A DNA stretch of 59,957 bases from NCBI GenBank assembly GCA_003427395.1, contig BFEA01000343.1:100866-160822 (forward strand), read 5' to 3'. The stretch is from Chara braunii. Its lineage: Eukaryota; Streptophyta; Charophyceae; Charales; Characeae. Shown here in pieces: positions 36,291-47,912 of this stretch; within the stretch, counting starts at the first letter, position 1, and every line of letters begins with the position of its first letter. The translations under genes were made by a program, and so were the position numbers. The notes beneath the pieces were generated by a model. That model saw only the letters and a list, made by a program, of their open reading frames with translations, ran no database searches and was not told the origin of the DNA.

Positions 36291-36647
36291 TAGGTACCAA
36301 GAATATCTCATGCGTTGTACTAGCCGAGTTCATCGCCTGTAGGGTTCTGAAAACTATTTGACTCAGTCATGCTCGGTACTGAGTACGAATTGAGGATGCT
36401 CTTGACAAAGTTACTCAATAGTTCCTTTGTATTGCGAATGAGTGAATCTTATGTAACTTGGGTCGCTATTTGTCCAGATTCAGCTGCAAGTTGTTTGCTG
36501 GTGGTTTACGGTAAGCTGAGGCTAAAAAAATTAACAGTGAACTATTTGCAATACAATGAACAACCTGATCCTGACAACATTTAGAGTCAGTAAGGAGGAC
36601 GAAGTTTCCCTTCTCATTTCTCTGTTGGTAAAAGTGAAGGTTAAAGC

Positions 36648-37855
36648 ATGTACAATGAGCGCATTCGAGTCATGTCGAGTACCTTTGACCGGGACTTGGT
36701 AGAGAGCGAAAGAAGTCAAATGATTTATGAGATTGCAATTTACAGAAAGATATTGAAAGAGATTGCAGTCCAAAAAGTGAGAAACTGCCACGAGTTTATC
36801 GAGTATGTCTTCTATGCCCATAAGATTAATGAAAAACTGCATAGTACAATCTCTTCTTTTAAGATTATGGAAAAAGCGAGAAAGATAATTAACGCTCATT
36901 GACCATTGAATGAAATTGTACACTCTCCAATAAAGATTCGTTGATCATTCACGTCCACTTCAGAACATGTACCAACGCATGATCATGAATTCAATGGTAC
37001 AAACAACGATAATCATAATTTAGTTCCCTTGCATCATTAGTTTCAGTTTGGTAAGATAATATCTCAACAAAACTGGGAGATCTTCAGGATACAAGTTTGG
37101 ATCTCCTTGGCATTCTCGGCGTTGATTGACCTATATTTATACAATGGATATCAACAACCAAAGTTAATCGTCACACATTTTCTATCAATTTGTTATCAGA
37201 CTAGCATCAATCAATCAGAATTCTTGTCAAAGACATTCAGATCAATTTCAATACCCTTTTTGTCACTCATATGAGTATAATTTAATCATTTTCGGTCAGT
37301 GGGTCAGTCTTAACTATCCTCGACATGATTGTTTTCAAGGATGCTTTCAAGTACCAATATGTAAGTGCAGTCTATTTCAGACAAGAAAATATGTCAATCT
37401 TCGTGGTTCTCACCGAGTTTGTAAAAGGAACAATTTGAGATCTAAGGATCTATGTGAAGAAGGGAAAAAAGACTCGTTAGCATTTTGACTCAGTTTGGGT
37501 CACAATAGCTAGATATGTTGAAGAGAGGGCACGAGTGCTTCAAAAAAGTGTAAAGTCGATTCACAGTTTTGACCCTAAGTTATATTGTGATTACCCTAAG
37601 CTTTCGGTCCCTTTCTACCTCATAGATAATTCTTATTAGGGTAATTTGATTGATGTGGCAAAGAATTACATGTCACCAGTAGAGATTGATTATGAGGCAG
37701 TGACCGAACCATCAAAGTTCCAACATCTCAGACGAGGGATCTTCTTCAGGCCTTATCTTCCTACTCTACGGGATGAGTTTTCTGTTATGTTTGATTTTCA
37801 AATCTTTGGTCTTGGATTAGCGTACTCGGAACTTGCAGGTTTTAGGTGACTCTAC
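36648..37855 (+). other. Coding-like remnants, unrecognised
   Basis: Frames at about 36648-36902 and 37646-37849 are hydrophilic, of ordinary amino-acid composition, and joined by a region with several stops. They may be part of an old element related to the AT-rich integrase at 19.8 kb. No diagnostic motif is visible. Confidence 0.2.
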
Positions 37856-37869
37856 ATTTCTCGACCACA

Positions 37870-39820
37870 ATCTCATAAGGTAGATAGACGTGGCTCAAGG
37901 CACAAGAGACGCATAGTCAAATGAGAAATTGAGCATGCGGCATGAGAGGGAGAGTGAGGATTTTTGACGAGTGCTGACCATGTCTTTTCATCTATATTTT
38001 ATGAGATTATTAAGACTCCTCACTTCCCCTCATTCGTCTTGTTTTTGCCTCTAGTCAATCAATCTTGATTAATTTGCATTGATATTGCATGAGGGTATGC
38101 TTTCTGTTCATCATGTCTCAATTCTCAAATTCATAAATTGACAACCTTGATATGTGCATAGTATATTTAGATTCAGTACTTTTTATTTGCATGATTATCG
38201 TTGTTCCGAATCATAATCAAAGATTTAAAAGAGTGGGGACCGGCGAAGACTGCAATTAAACGGTCTCGCTCAAAGCCGAAAGTACACTACAGAAAAATAT
38301 TTGTTTTAATTGATTAATTTATTTATTGAAAAAATCGTCAAAACCCTGCGTGACAGCCTATTGGTTTTCTGGTCGTCAGAAACTGACCCAAATGAAAAAA
38401 GTGCAACAGTGTCAAGGTTTTCAATGTAAATTAACCTCCGCTCGTTGCGTGACAACGCTCATCATTATAACCCTCCCCCATTACTCTTATTTCCAGTGAA
38501 GCACCAAGGGTTGCTCGATCATGATCCAGTAACAACTTTTTTGCCCATTTTGTGAGTAATTTCATTGAGTGGATGATGAAGGAGGTCACGAAATCCAATG
38601 CACATTCTCATGCTACAATCCTACCATTATACAATAACGACTTTCTTGCTTCCTGTAGTTAATGCATAATGACGAAATTATCTCATACAGCATAACATAC
38701 GAAGAAATAGAGATATTTTCACATTTGCAACATTTCATGATAAAGCCTAATAACAAGACTCAAAAGATACCCAAATTATAAAAAAACAATCTAGTCGATC
38801 AAAGCATTGAATTGAAAAAAAAAACGAACCACATATCCGAGTACTTTCTTAGTAAAAAATTATGTAGTTTATCAAAATATTAAATAAAAAAAACAAGATA
38901 AACATTTATAGAAAGAAAACAACAATCATGAGAACTTCCATACAAAGAAAAATTGCGGCAAAAAATCATATATATGTCATTTGTCATTCTTCCACTTCCT
39001 GCCTTTTTTAATCTTTAGCAATCATCGCCCCACTCTTGTGATCCATAGTCCATCCTTCATGCGTCTCACTAAGCCTCCCACCATCCCACCATCATTTGTT
39101 TTTTTCCATCATCCCTCACTCCCCTAAGGAACCCAATTCCTTTTTCGGTCCCTTGCCATGGCCTGCCTGACTCAATATGCTTCCCTCCTCCTAATCGTAT
39201 ATGCGTTTGCAGTGCGAACTAATCTCCGACCTTTGCCTGAAAACGCTTCACCATAATAACCCTCCTCTTCATTCTCCAAAACCAATTGTGAATTCAACTA
39301 CTCAGAGCTCTTCGACATAACGACCGTTGGGATAAAAGTTGGACACAAGTTCAACATTCGTCATTGTTGGCAGGAGGGATGTGGCTCCCCTAAAAGCTCT
39401 TTCGACGTCACCACAACCGTCTCATCATCAGAGGGGTTAATCACCTGCAAAAATGCACGTACATCCCAGTATGGAAGCACATAGGTAGCCCAGTCTAGAC
39501 ACACAGAAGGTCAGGAAGAAGCATATCGTTGGTTTAATTACGATCCCCTTTTCGACATCGGACATGAGTAGCATGTCCTCGTATACTCCGGTTGAAAAGT
39601 CTCAATCCGCTATAGCAAGCAGAGTACCACCAGTCTGCTTCTTTTGCAATTCGCTCGATACTAAAGCAAGCAAATTGAATCACATACATACAATTGATGA
39701 GTAGGTTTGGAAAGTCAGGTATTGATGTACTCGTAAGAAAGGTGTCATGGGCGAGAGATTTGGATGACTTTTTCCAAAGTTCCTCGGGATCCTCATTGAA
39801 TGTGGCCCCACTCAACATGT
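37870..39820. other. No gene seen
   Basis: AT-rich sequence with A-rich and C/T-rich stretches. Nothing recognisable was found on either strand. Confidence 0.45.
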
Positions 39821-39832
39821 TACAAGGGATGA

Positions 39833-39911
39833 CTAAGCCGGTGGGTATGTGGGCACTCCCCCAATATCTTCCAAGGGATGATCGAGCGGGTGGGTGTGTG
39901 GGCACTCCCCC
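39833..39911. repeat. Tandem duplication, 40-bp unit
   Basis: AAGGGATGACTAAGCCGG and AAGGGATGATCGAGCGGG start the two units, both continuing GTGGGT-TGTGGGCACTCCCCC. Confidence 0.8.
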
Positions 39912-40282
39912 TTTCTTCTCCCTCCTGTTCCAGGTACATTCCTGTCGGTAGTCCCCCTGCGAATGAGGTCCTTTCTTCACGTTACCAGCGCCACTTCCTT
40001 ATCAAGGTCGAGGTTTCGAGTCCTTATTCACTCGAGTAGCAGATGCCTCTCGTGCTTCTCTTGCAACTGCTCGGTATTCCATTTGTCCCCTTGATGTTTA
40101 TCCCAATCTTTGGGTGGAAGGGGGTGGGCTAGGGGACCCTCCTTTTTTCTTACCTTGTCCAGTTCGGGTGTTCAGAATCTGGAATCCTCCCTCTTGGTCC
40201 TTGTGTCCTGGTCCAACCTGTTTATGTGTGTGTGTCTGTGTGTTATGAACATGTGTGTGCCCAGTCATAAGTCTGCATGTGT

Positions 40283-40950
40283 GCGTGAGTTCATGTGTCT
40301 GCATGAATGTTGTGAAGGCGTCTCAAAGGATGTCCTATAAGAGAAGTGTGTGTTCATCATTCTGCAACCGTGCAGGCATAGGATGGATATCACTACTAGT
40401 GTGAGTCCACTTTCGGACAGGCGGACACTGTGTGCATGACTTCATGTGTCTACATATATGTTGTGAAGGTGTCTCGAATGAAGTCCTATAAAACAAGTGT
40501 GTGTTCATCATACTGCAACCATGCTGGGGTAGAATGAATATCACTACCAACGTAAGTCCACTTTTGAACAGGGGGACACTGATAGTGGTTAAGCCATCTG
40601 GTTGTTCAGGCCGAGATCACCCATTCGATTTTATGCAGGGTCGATTCAAGTTGTTCATAAGAGACAATGCTTCTACATGGTGTTTGAGGCTTGGTCGCTA
40701 TGAGGGTTATTCCCTGTAGGAGGGTCTCAGATGACTCTCAAATGATGTCGTGTGGGGAGAGTGTACGTTCATATTGCAATTGTGCAGGATGGGGAGGATA
40801 TGAGTACCGACATGTTCCACTTTTTAACACTGCGCCACCATTGTGGTGGTCAAGGCGTCTTGTTGTTCTGGTTGTTCACTGTTTAGACCGAGAGGGCCGG
40901 TTCGATTCCTTGCAGGCTAGGGTCGATCCAAGTTGTGCATAAAATACCCA
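40283..40950. repeat. Diverged tandem repeats, about 152-bp period, with tRNA-like boxes
   Basis: TTCATGTGTCTGCATGAATG...GTCCTATAAGAGAAGTGTGTG (from 40283) is repeated from about 40435, and a third more diverged copy follows from about 40720. After copies two and three lie similar segments (about 40575-40650 and 40840-40930). In the latter, GGTGGTCAAGGCG is followed by GGTTCGATTCC, reminiscent of A and B boxes of tRNA-derived SINEs. No clean cloverleaf forms. Confidence 0.5.
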
Positions 40951-41835
40951 TCTTGTGTAGTAGTGGGGTAAGGGGGCTCATGTATTGGTCTTTGCGTTGT
41001 TTTTGTTTGCTTCAAGCCTTTAAGGTAGGTGCGTTACCGTGTGACGTGCCAACCCTCGTGCTTTAATGCACTTTTGAAGCCTCGTGTTCAAGTTTTTGTT
41101 GCTTTTCTTGGCCATCGATGGGCTTCGGGGTATTTCCTTTTTGGCTGAGGGGTCATGCATGAGTTCAATGGCCGTTGAGGTACCCCTATTTCAAGGTGTT
41201 TTGCTTTCTTAGGATTTTTCTGAATTTGTGTGTTTTTCTTTACGTAAGAATTATGCGCACATCAGCGAGCGCGCTAGGAATTTTGAGCGGTAGTTGGGAA
41301 TTATGCAATTTGCGGGCGCACTTATTGGTGACGTGTCTTTTTTTTTGTATGAACGCCCCCAAATTTAGCCTGAAAATCCTTGTGAAATTTTATGTAGAAA
41401 TTAGAATAGGTGTGGAAACTCGCGTGCTTGATCCCACTCGTGCATATTGTTTTCGAATGTTTCAATCTTGAATTAGTCATAGGAACTGAGTTCGTCCGAT
41501 ATCAGATGCGACATAACTGTTTCGGTACCTTTTCGTTTCTACGTTGGTGCCATGCATGCAAGCTTCCCCCGTCTTCCACTACATCTCATACTATCTTCAC
41601 CCTTCTTCCTTCGCGCCTTCTCCTTTAACCCGTAACTGTTTTCCATCCCTTTGCCTGCACACTCCTTTTTCCTTCCCTCCATTTGAATCTTGATCCTACT
41701 CCACACTCCTCTTTGCCCCCTCTCCTTTCCCGCCTTCATCTTCATACGGGAAGGTTTTACCAATCCTCTCCCACATCTTCGAAGACATCAGACGAGAGTG
41801 TGTAGCGAGGCATTAATCCCCCCGTGCCGTGATTT

Positions 41836-41969
41836 GATTGGTTGCGAAGTGACTCATGTGGATCAATATGGCTTTCCATAGTTGATCAGCCTTTTCCCCC
41901 TCACCCCATTCTTCTACCCCTTCCTCTTCCCTCTCTCGTGTCTTCGACTTCCTCTTTCGCATCTATAAA
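41836..41969 (+). promoter_or_regulatory. Core promoter of the solo LTR: inverted CCAAT and TATA
   Basis: GATTGGTTG (41836-41844) and TATAAA (41964-41969), followed by GCAAGCGCGT and AATCTCTCTC. The same order and spacing occur on the minus strand of the LTR at 47143-49864, and the TATA context recurs in the LTR at 45032. Conservation between diverged LTRs supports function. Confidence 0.7.
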
Positions 41970-42914
41970 GTCTGCAAGCGCGTTAAAAAATCTCTCTCTC
42001 AACCCATCTGCCAGCTTCAGGGAAGTAGTATTTGGATGATGTGATGATGGGCGAGTCAAAAAGTCTTGATAAGCTGACTATAGTTTTGCGAGGTAGTGTG
42101 TCGGGTGGGCACGATGGACTGCGGGATTTGGGCAAGTCGGCGTAGAAACTAAGTTGGCGGGGTGACGATCACTGTGGTACAGAGGTTGGTACATGGCGGT
42201 TGGGATCACAGGTGCCTAAGTAAAGAAGGTGTGTGTGTCGATGCGTGGTTGCATGGCATGGGGTCATGGTATGAGAGCAGAAGGCCTACTTGCCATGTTT
42301 CTTACATTTCCTTCTCTGGTTTTGAAAGCCAAGTGTACGACGAAGCGCCGATTTTCTTTCATATCTACTTGAGTGTTCGTGACGCTGTCTCTCCCCTAAG
42401 CCCCCTTCCTTTGTCAAGCTACAACTCTGTCAATGCCCTCTCTCTCTATGAATGTTTAGATGGTGTGACGTCTCCCTTGTCTCCGTCTGCATCTGAGTCC
42501 CTACCCCGCTCGTCTCCTTTAGTTCGAGCAGATCTCGCAGAGACGAACATGGTCGAACTTGAGAGGCCAATGAGGCCATGCTTTTCTTTTTTCACTCCTC
42601 TTTGAGCAATGAATGATACATGTTTATGGTGATGTGTGTCTGATCTTCTGCCCTACTCATTTTTTATGCTAGTTGTTTTGTCGGGCGAACATAGTCGAAC
42701 ACACAAAAACAAGTCGGGAGGGGAGCACTTTCTAAATTGCTGATTTGATGGCTTGGATGTAATGTGGTTTCGATGTTATTTTTCTTTTTACGTAGGACCA
42801 ATTCCAATTTGTTTTTTGTTTCCTTTTCTTCCTGCGATGAATGTTAACCACTTGCGTTTTTGGTCGGATCGAATGACGGATTGAATAAGCAAACTTTAGT
42901 AATTAGTGTATGTC

Positions 42915-43444
42915 ATGTGAACTGACTATACCGATCCGACTGGGCGTCGACTTCTCGTACCCCCACAGCGGTCGTTCCCGTACAATGACTCAGTGAGGAT
43001 ACGCCACATGTATGCGAGTGGGACGTACGAGAAGTCGGAGCACATTATTTTTTCCTTTCGGAAACGAGGTGCTCGGGATCCGTAGGTGTTGAGTTTGCGA
43101 TTGTCGATACTTTTTTTCCGCCTTATTCCTTGTTATTGCCCTTTAACGAGTTGATTATCATCCCATGGACGACATTGGCAACCCATTGACCCAATACCCT
43201 CTGCAATGATTGTTGTCGTACATAGTGTTACCATGAGAAGACATTTCACTACCGGACACATGGCGAGGACGAGTTTAAGGAAAAGGCAACCAGACTGCGA
43301 ATCTCCATATCTGATTCTGATCTCTGTAGTGAGCAACGACGAGATTTATTTCGAAAACAAGGTCCCACGTGCATCCCCTAGCCCTTCCGCTCGAAAAGAC
43401 ATCGAGTAGCGCATGGAAGTGTAGAGATACTTTTTGGATTAGAT
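42915..43444 (+). pseudogene. Broken LTR-encoded protein, homologue of the 47373-47912 frame
   Basis: Starting at an ATG that corresponds to the first Met of the other copy, this region reads as a diverged, disrupted version of the LTR frame at 47.4-47.9 kb. Matching blocks are CEWDVREV, RCSG, the DTxFPPYSxLLPFNE block, IPWT, TLC, FHYR, KATRLR, SDS, RRDL, RK, IP-PF and FGLD. Two TGA stops stand where the relative has TGG; two TAG stops and one frame change near 42990 break it further. In the FPPYS-to-IPWT stretch most nucleotide differences are silent, which shows that the ancestral frame was protein-coding. It lies about 950 bases after the TATA box. Confidence 0.8.
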
Positions 43445-44396
43445 AGACGTTTGAAAATTGTGCGCGCCCCCATCCCCTTTCCTGCGCAGCGATGACTATT
43501 CCTTGCTAAAACTGAGACCGCACGAGAGATTTTTATTTTGTCGGGGTCTCCACACTTAATTTCCCAAAAATCCTTGGCGCACCCCAATCTACTGTTTTTT
43601 AGGGCCTCTTTTCCGCATCTTAGTCACTCTGACCAGAAGACAGCGCAGGGCGTGAGGTTGAACGTCACAACCGCACATGCGACTGCGCTTCGTGTGTGTG
43701 TGTATGTGTGTGTTGTTTTAAGAGACCCTAGATTCTCTCTCTCGTTCCCTTCACAAATCATCACAAGCCATTCATAAAACAAAACAGTTAGAGATAGGCA
43801 AAATAATAAAAAATAGTAAAAAATGCAAGGTTGGCCAAGTTTGTGTGGTTTAGTGCTAAGTGCCTACAAACCCGTCTGCTGCCCAAGCCGCACACTTGCA
43901 CATATACGTATGTATACATATATATATTTCAAAGCCCATAAGGACATGGAGAGAAGACAACTAACCTAAAACAACAGATTACTCTGGCAAGAAGGCAATA
44001 ACCCGATCCCCTCAACGGTCCAAAAAAAATTCGAGAGTCTTTTGGATCGGCCAACAAAACCAAAAACTCATTTACCAAAACAAACAAATATAATAGCATT
44101 GGCATTCCCGACATTCATCTCAAACTGCATACTCGCGCCACTACCAAAGAGGAAAAAGAATCTAAGAGACAACAGTGGCATTCCCAACATTTATCTCAAA
44201 CTACATACTCGCGCCACTGCCAAAGAGGAGGACGAAGATAAGAGACAACTTACCTAAGACAAAAGACTCCTCGAACAAGAACGCACCGACCCTCTTTGCT
44301 AAGGGTCCGAAATAACTAGGAAAGTACTCCACGTTGCCCCACAAAACATACATTCCCCCCAAAGAGAACCCGTGGCCACCCGTAAACATCCAAACA

Positions 44397-44416
44397 GCCC
44401 CTGCTTTAAAGCAGGG
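44397..44416. repeat. Perfect 20-base palindrome
   Basis: GCCCTGCTTTAAAGCAGGGC reads identically on both strands. It sits at the right part of copy 1 of the 844-bp repeat; copy 2 does not keep it. Confidence 0.9.
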
Positions 44417-45031
44417 CAAATAATTAGGTCATGTATAATCAACAAAACCGATAAGATATATCCAACTACAAAAAGAGAGAATAGCTCATTAGTACGAGCC
44501 CGATCCTAGCCGCTCAAATCTTCTAAGACAAAGAGTTAGCAAGGGCGAAATGTATGTTGTTTTAAAATATCCCAATTTTTCTCTTTCATTCCCTTCTCAA
44601 ATCATCACAAACCATCCATAAAACAAAATGGTTGGAGATAGGAAAAATAATAAAAAATAGAAATAAATGCAAGGTTGGCCACATTTGTGTGGTTCATCGC
44701 CAATTGCTCACACACCCGTCTGCCGCCAAAGCGGCACACTTGCACATATACGTATGTATACATATATATTTCAAAGTCCATAAGGGGATGGAGGGTAGAA
44801 GGCAGATTACCTAAGACAAAAGCTTACTCCGACAAGAAGGCACCGACCTAACCCCCTCAAAGGTCTGAAAAAACTTAGAGAGTCTTCCGCATCGACCCAC
44901 AAAACCAAAAATTTACGAAAAAAAAACCCATATAACAACATTGGCATCCCGACATTCATCTCAAACTACACACTCGCGTCACTGCCAAAGGGGAAGAAGA
45001 AGATAAGAGACAACTTACCTAAAATAGAATA

Positions 45032-46899
45032 TATGACGCCCAACCTCACGCCCAGTGCGAGTTTATGATCGGAGTGGGATCAGGCCTAAAAGTTGCAAAA
45101 AAGGGGTGTGCCAAGGATTTTAGGAAAGTGGGGTCGAGTCCCAAGTCGAAACGGGGATCTCTTGTATCAGGGTTCCAAGGACAGAACTGCAAAGGGTTTC
45201 GGATGAGAGGGGGCTTGCTCAGTTTGCAACTTTCATGGCTGGGTACTTAGGATGGCCAATTTTGGCGCTTAGGACGGGTCTGCATGCGGTGTACGGGAGG
45301 AACACAATGGGTATCTCAGTGACTAACTCATAGCACCTATGGGATTCATAGATTTCAAAGTCTGACGTGGACGGTCTCCATTAAAGGTTGTGTTCTCGAT
45401 GCTCAGCCTCGGTACGAGTCCGCTAAACGAAGCCCGACGTTCGATAGAGGTAGTCGTGATCCCTTAATCGAAAGGGGACACCGAATTCCATCCTACGAAT
45501 TCACATCAATGTTGTCGTTCCTATCCATGCACAAGTATGTCAGTAAAACAACCCGGACGTGGGCGACTTATACGAGCGCGTGTATAAGTGACGACGAACC
45601 GTTTTACTGGCTGACTGTAATGTATACACGTGCCACAAGATCCATTCACAAAGCAACTTGAGGCGACAAACTTTACTATTTCCCTTCAATTCCAGCAGAC
45701 TAATGTTATGCATGCATCCACGTTTCCCAATCATTCAATCTTCAGAGATAAACATAAATTATACATACAAAATTGAGATGATCAAGCTGCAATCATCACA
45801 CATGATATCATCCATAAAAGAGAAGAAATACGAGAGATACTTCAAAGAAAGGAGGGATCCACACAACTATACAAAAGTCCGAAATTACAAAGGCAAAAAT
45901 GGCGAAAGTCGAAACCAAAATTTCTAGAAGATAATCCTCCTCCTTGCTCTGATGCACAGTCCGTCGCCTCGCACCTACTAACAACCCAGAGTTGTTATCC
46001 CCCTTAGACCATGTATGCACGCCGGGTTTGTCCGTGCTCTACAGTTTGTCACGCCCACATGTCGACCCCACACACTCGCCACCAGCTCGTCGGATCGCCC
46101 AACTCCGAACTCACCTCTTTGCATACTCACACTCGTTAGGTGATCCTCCCGACCGGGCTAACTCTCCCAAATTTAAATTAGAGAGCGATGTAGTCGCACT
46201 TGTGAAATTTATAGCAAGTAGCATTTGTGTGAGAGAGTCGGCATTACGCTAAGGCAGGGAGAAAGGAAGGAGGTGCCTACGGTCAGCATGCTTGGGCCGC
46301 AGCGAGGGGACCATAGCCACTCTCCACGCATCAATCCAGTCATGTACCACTCTGGCCAGTGAGACGAAGCGGAAGGGCCCGCATGTTTCGGCGCGAAGAG
46401 AAGCCAATAAGGAGAAGATTACAATTACACTCACATTCGCCGAGAAAGGAACAAGAGGAAATTACAGTTGAGATTAGAATCAAGGCGCGGCGGGAATAGA
46501 GTGCAGGACATAGCGCATCAAAGCACACGCGAGTAAGGAGCATCATGCAGTTACAAAAAAAAGTACGATGCCCCCCAAATCCTAGTCTAATTAGAGTCCT
46601 AATTCCGAATACCTGCGAGGTCTCCCGCATTCTTTCCAAGGAGTTCAAAAATTCAAAAAGATTCCGCAATGCGATGATCATGCCAAAGCTCCTTCCCAAA
46701 AAAAAAAAAAAAAAGCTGCATCAACCGTTATTCCAGCGCTCACTAAGTTGGGTCCTGACCACCAATAGTCGTGGGACCAACCTCTTGCAAAACGGAGGAA
46801 GAAAAGGAATGGGGGCATTCATGCAATTGACCCTGAGGCCCATCTGACCATCCAAGGTTCACGCAGGACGTTGCGCCTGTCAGAAGATAGATCGTCACA
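45032..46899 (-). mobile_element. Solo LTR, 1.87 kb, distant relative
   Basis: The left (U5) end TATGACGCCCAACCTCACGC matches the TGTGACGCCC termini elsewhere with one change. The right (U3) end is ATCGTCACA. A minus-strand TATA box and AGTCTGACGTGGACGGTCTC, shared with the 47143 LTR, support the assignment. The flanks join into continuous 844-bp repeat sequence. A target duplication is not evident, and the LTR reading frame of the relatives was not recognisable here. Confidence 0.65.
46205..46216 (-). promoter_or_regulatory. TATA box of the LTR at 45032-46899
   Basis: The minus strand reads CTATAAATTTC, followed by ACAAGTGCGAC, paralleling TATAAAACCC and GCAAGCGCG in the larger LTR. Confidence 0.5.
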
Positions 46900-47372
46900 A
46901 AGACTACTCCAACAATAATGCACCAACCTCCCCTGCTAAGGGTCCGAAAAAACTGGAAAAGTCTTCCACGCCGGCCCACAAAATATACATTCCCCCCCAA
47001 AAGAACTGGTGGCCACCTTTAAACATCCCAACAACCCATGCTTTGTGTGTGTGTGCGTTCACTATACACAACTCAACAGAAAAAACATATGATTGTACCT
47101 GACTGCTTCATCTGACTTCACTGACTGATGTACCTTGACTCATGTGACGCACAACCTCACGCCCTGTACTGTCTTTCGTTCGGCGTGTTAGGCGTGCGGA
47201 AAAAGGCCCAGAAAAACAGCAAGATGGGGTGTGCCAAGGATTTTTGGAAATTGAGTGCGGGGACACAGATGGAACTGAAATCCCCCGTGTTGGTCCAATG
47301 AAGCAAGTCGATTGCTTTCGCGCGTCGCGGGCTGCGCGCGCGGGCACGGCGCAAAAAGAAAAAAATCCAAAT

Positions 47373-47912
47373 TCAATCCAAAAAGTATTGTCGCGCTTCC
47401 CACCGAGTTACAGCCTGTCGTTTAGAACAGAAAGGCTTTGGCACACTCCGCGTGTCTCGTTTTCGTATCAAATCTCGTCGTCGTTCGGTGATCAGTTCCG
47501 AGTCCGACGTGGATGGTCTCAGCCGCGTGGCTCTTTCTTTATGCTCGTCTTCACTCCGCACACGGTAGTGGAAACCCCTGGATTCGTAGCGCTCAAAACG
47601 CTGGCATTCGGTGCATAGAGTGCACGGCCAGTGGGGTTCTACTGCCGTCCACGGGATGACGATGAACTCGTTGAATGGCAATAATATCGAGTAAGGTGGG
47701 AAATGCGTATCGATAATGACAAACCCAACCTCTACGAACCCTGAACAGCGGTTGGCCGGAGGAAAGTAGTATCGCCCGCCGATCTGTGCGATAACTTCTC
47801 GTACGTCCCACTCACATACACGTGTCCTTCCCTCGTTATACGAAAAAGGCCGTGTTGGGACGGGAGGTACGGGAGGCAGGTGCCCGATCGGAAGGTACTG
47901 GTCAGTCCACAT
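47373..47912 (-). CDS. LTR-encoded protein, about 179 aa, function unknown
   Basis: An open frame lies inside the LTR, on the element's coding strand, between promoter and primer site, so it would sit in the 5' leader of the RNA about 1 kb after the TATA box. The first ATG (MWTDQYLPIG) is at 47912; the frame is open 16 codons further upstream without an ATG. Visible features are a Pro-rich start, CEWDVRE, RCSGF, FPPYSILLPFNE, IPW, a CTLCTEC cysteine cluster that could bind metal, and a charged tail (SEDEHKERATRLR, ERRRDL). No known family is recognised. Homologues lie at 58715-59170 (the other LTR) and 42915-43444 (a diverged solo LTR), the latter with mostly silent changes in the core. It may be a regulatory or accessory protein. 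Confidence 0.75.
   Translation of the reverse strand: MWTDQYLPIGHLPPVPPVPTRPFSYNEGRTRVCEWDVREVIAQIGGRYYFPPANRCSGFVEVGFVIIDTHFPPYSILLPFNEFIVIPWTAVEPHWPCTLCTECQRFERYESRGFHYRVRSEDEHKERATRLRPSTSDSELITERRRDLIRKRDTRSVPKPFCSKRQAVTRWEARQYFLD

Larger units (their letters stand above)
41040..43669 (+). mobile_element. Solo LTR, 2.63 kb, related to the LTRs of the 47-60 kb element
   Basis: It starts TGTGACGTGCC and ends AACGTCACA. ACCG directly flanks both ends, consistent with a target duplication. Read in reverse complement it aligns along its length with the LTR at 47143-49864. Shared landmarks are CCGTAACTGTTTTC in U3, GATTGGTTG, the TATA box, the LTR reading frame, CTCGTCGT, and the U5 end CAACCTCACGCCCTG. 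No primer site or internal region follows either end, so it is a solo LTR left by recombination. U3 is at the left, so its transcription direction is plus. Confidence 0.85.
43735..47045. repeat. 844-bp tandem repeat, two copies, the second split by an LTR
   Basis: Copy 1 starts near 43735 and copy 2 near 44578 (compare CATAAAACAAAA at 43773 and 44617, and GCACATATACGTATGTATACA in both). The right part of copy 1 (about 44250-44400, GCTAAGGGTCCGAAA and ACATACATTCCCCCC) has its counterpart at 46900-47045, beyond the LTR at 45032-46899. The LTR therefore inserted into copy 2. Copy 1 also holds a 78-bp internal duplication (about 44097-44253). Confidence 0.8.

Noticed and set aside
40840-40930. 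A tRNA gene
   Set aside because: The box motifs are present, but no acceptor stem or anticodon arm pairs properly.
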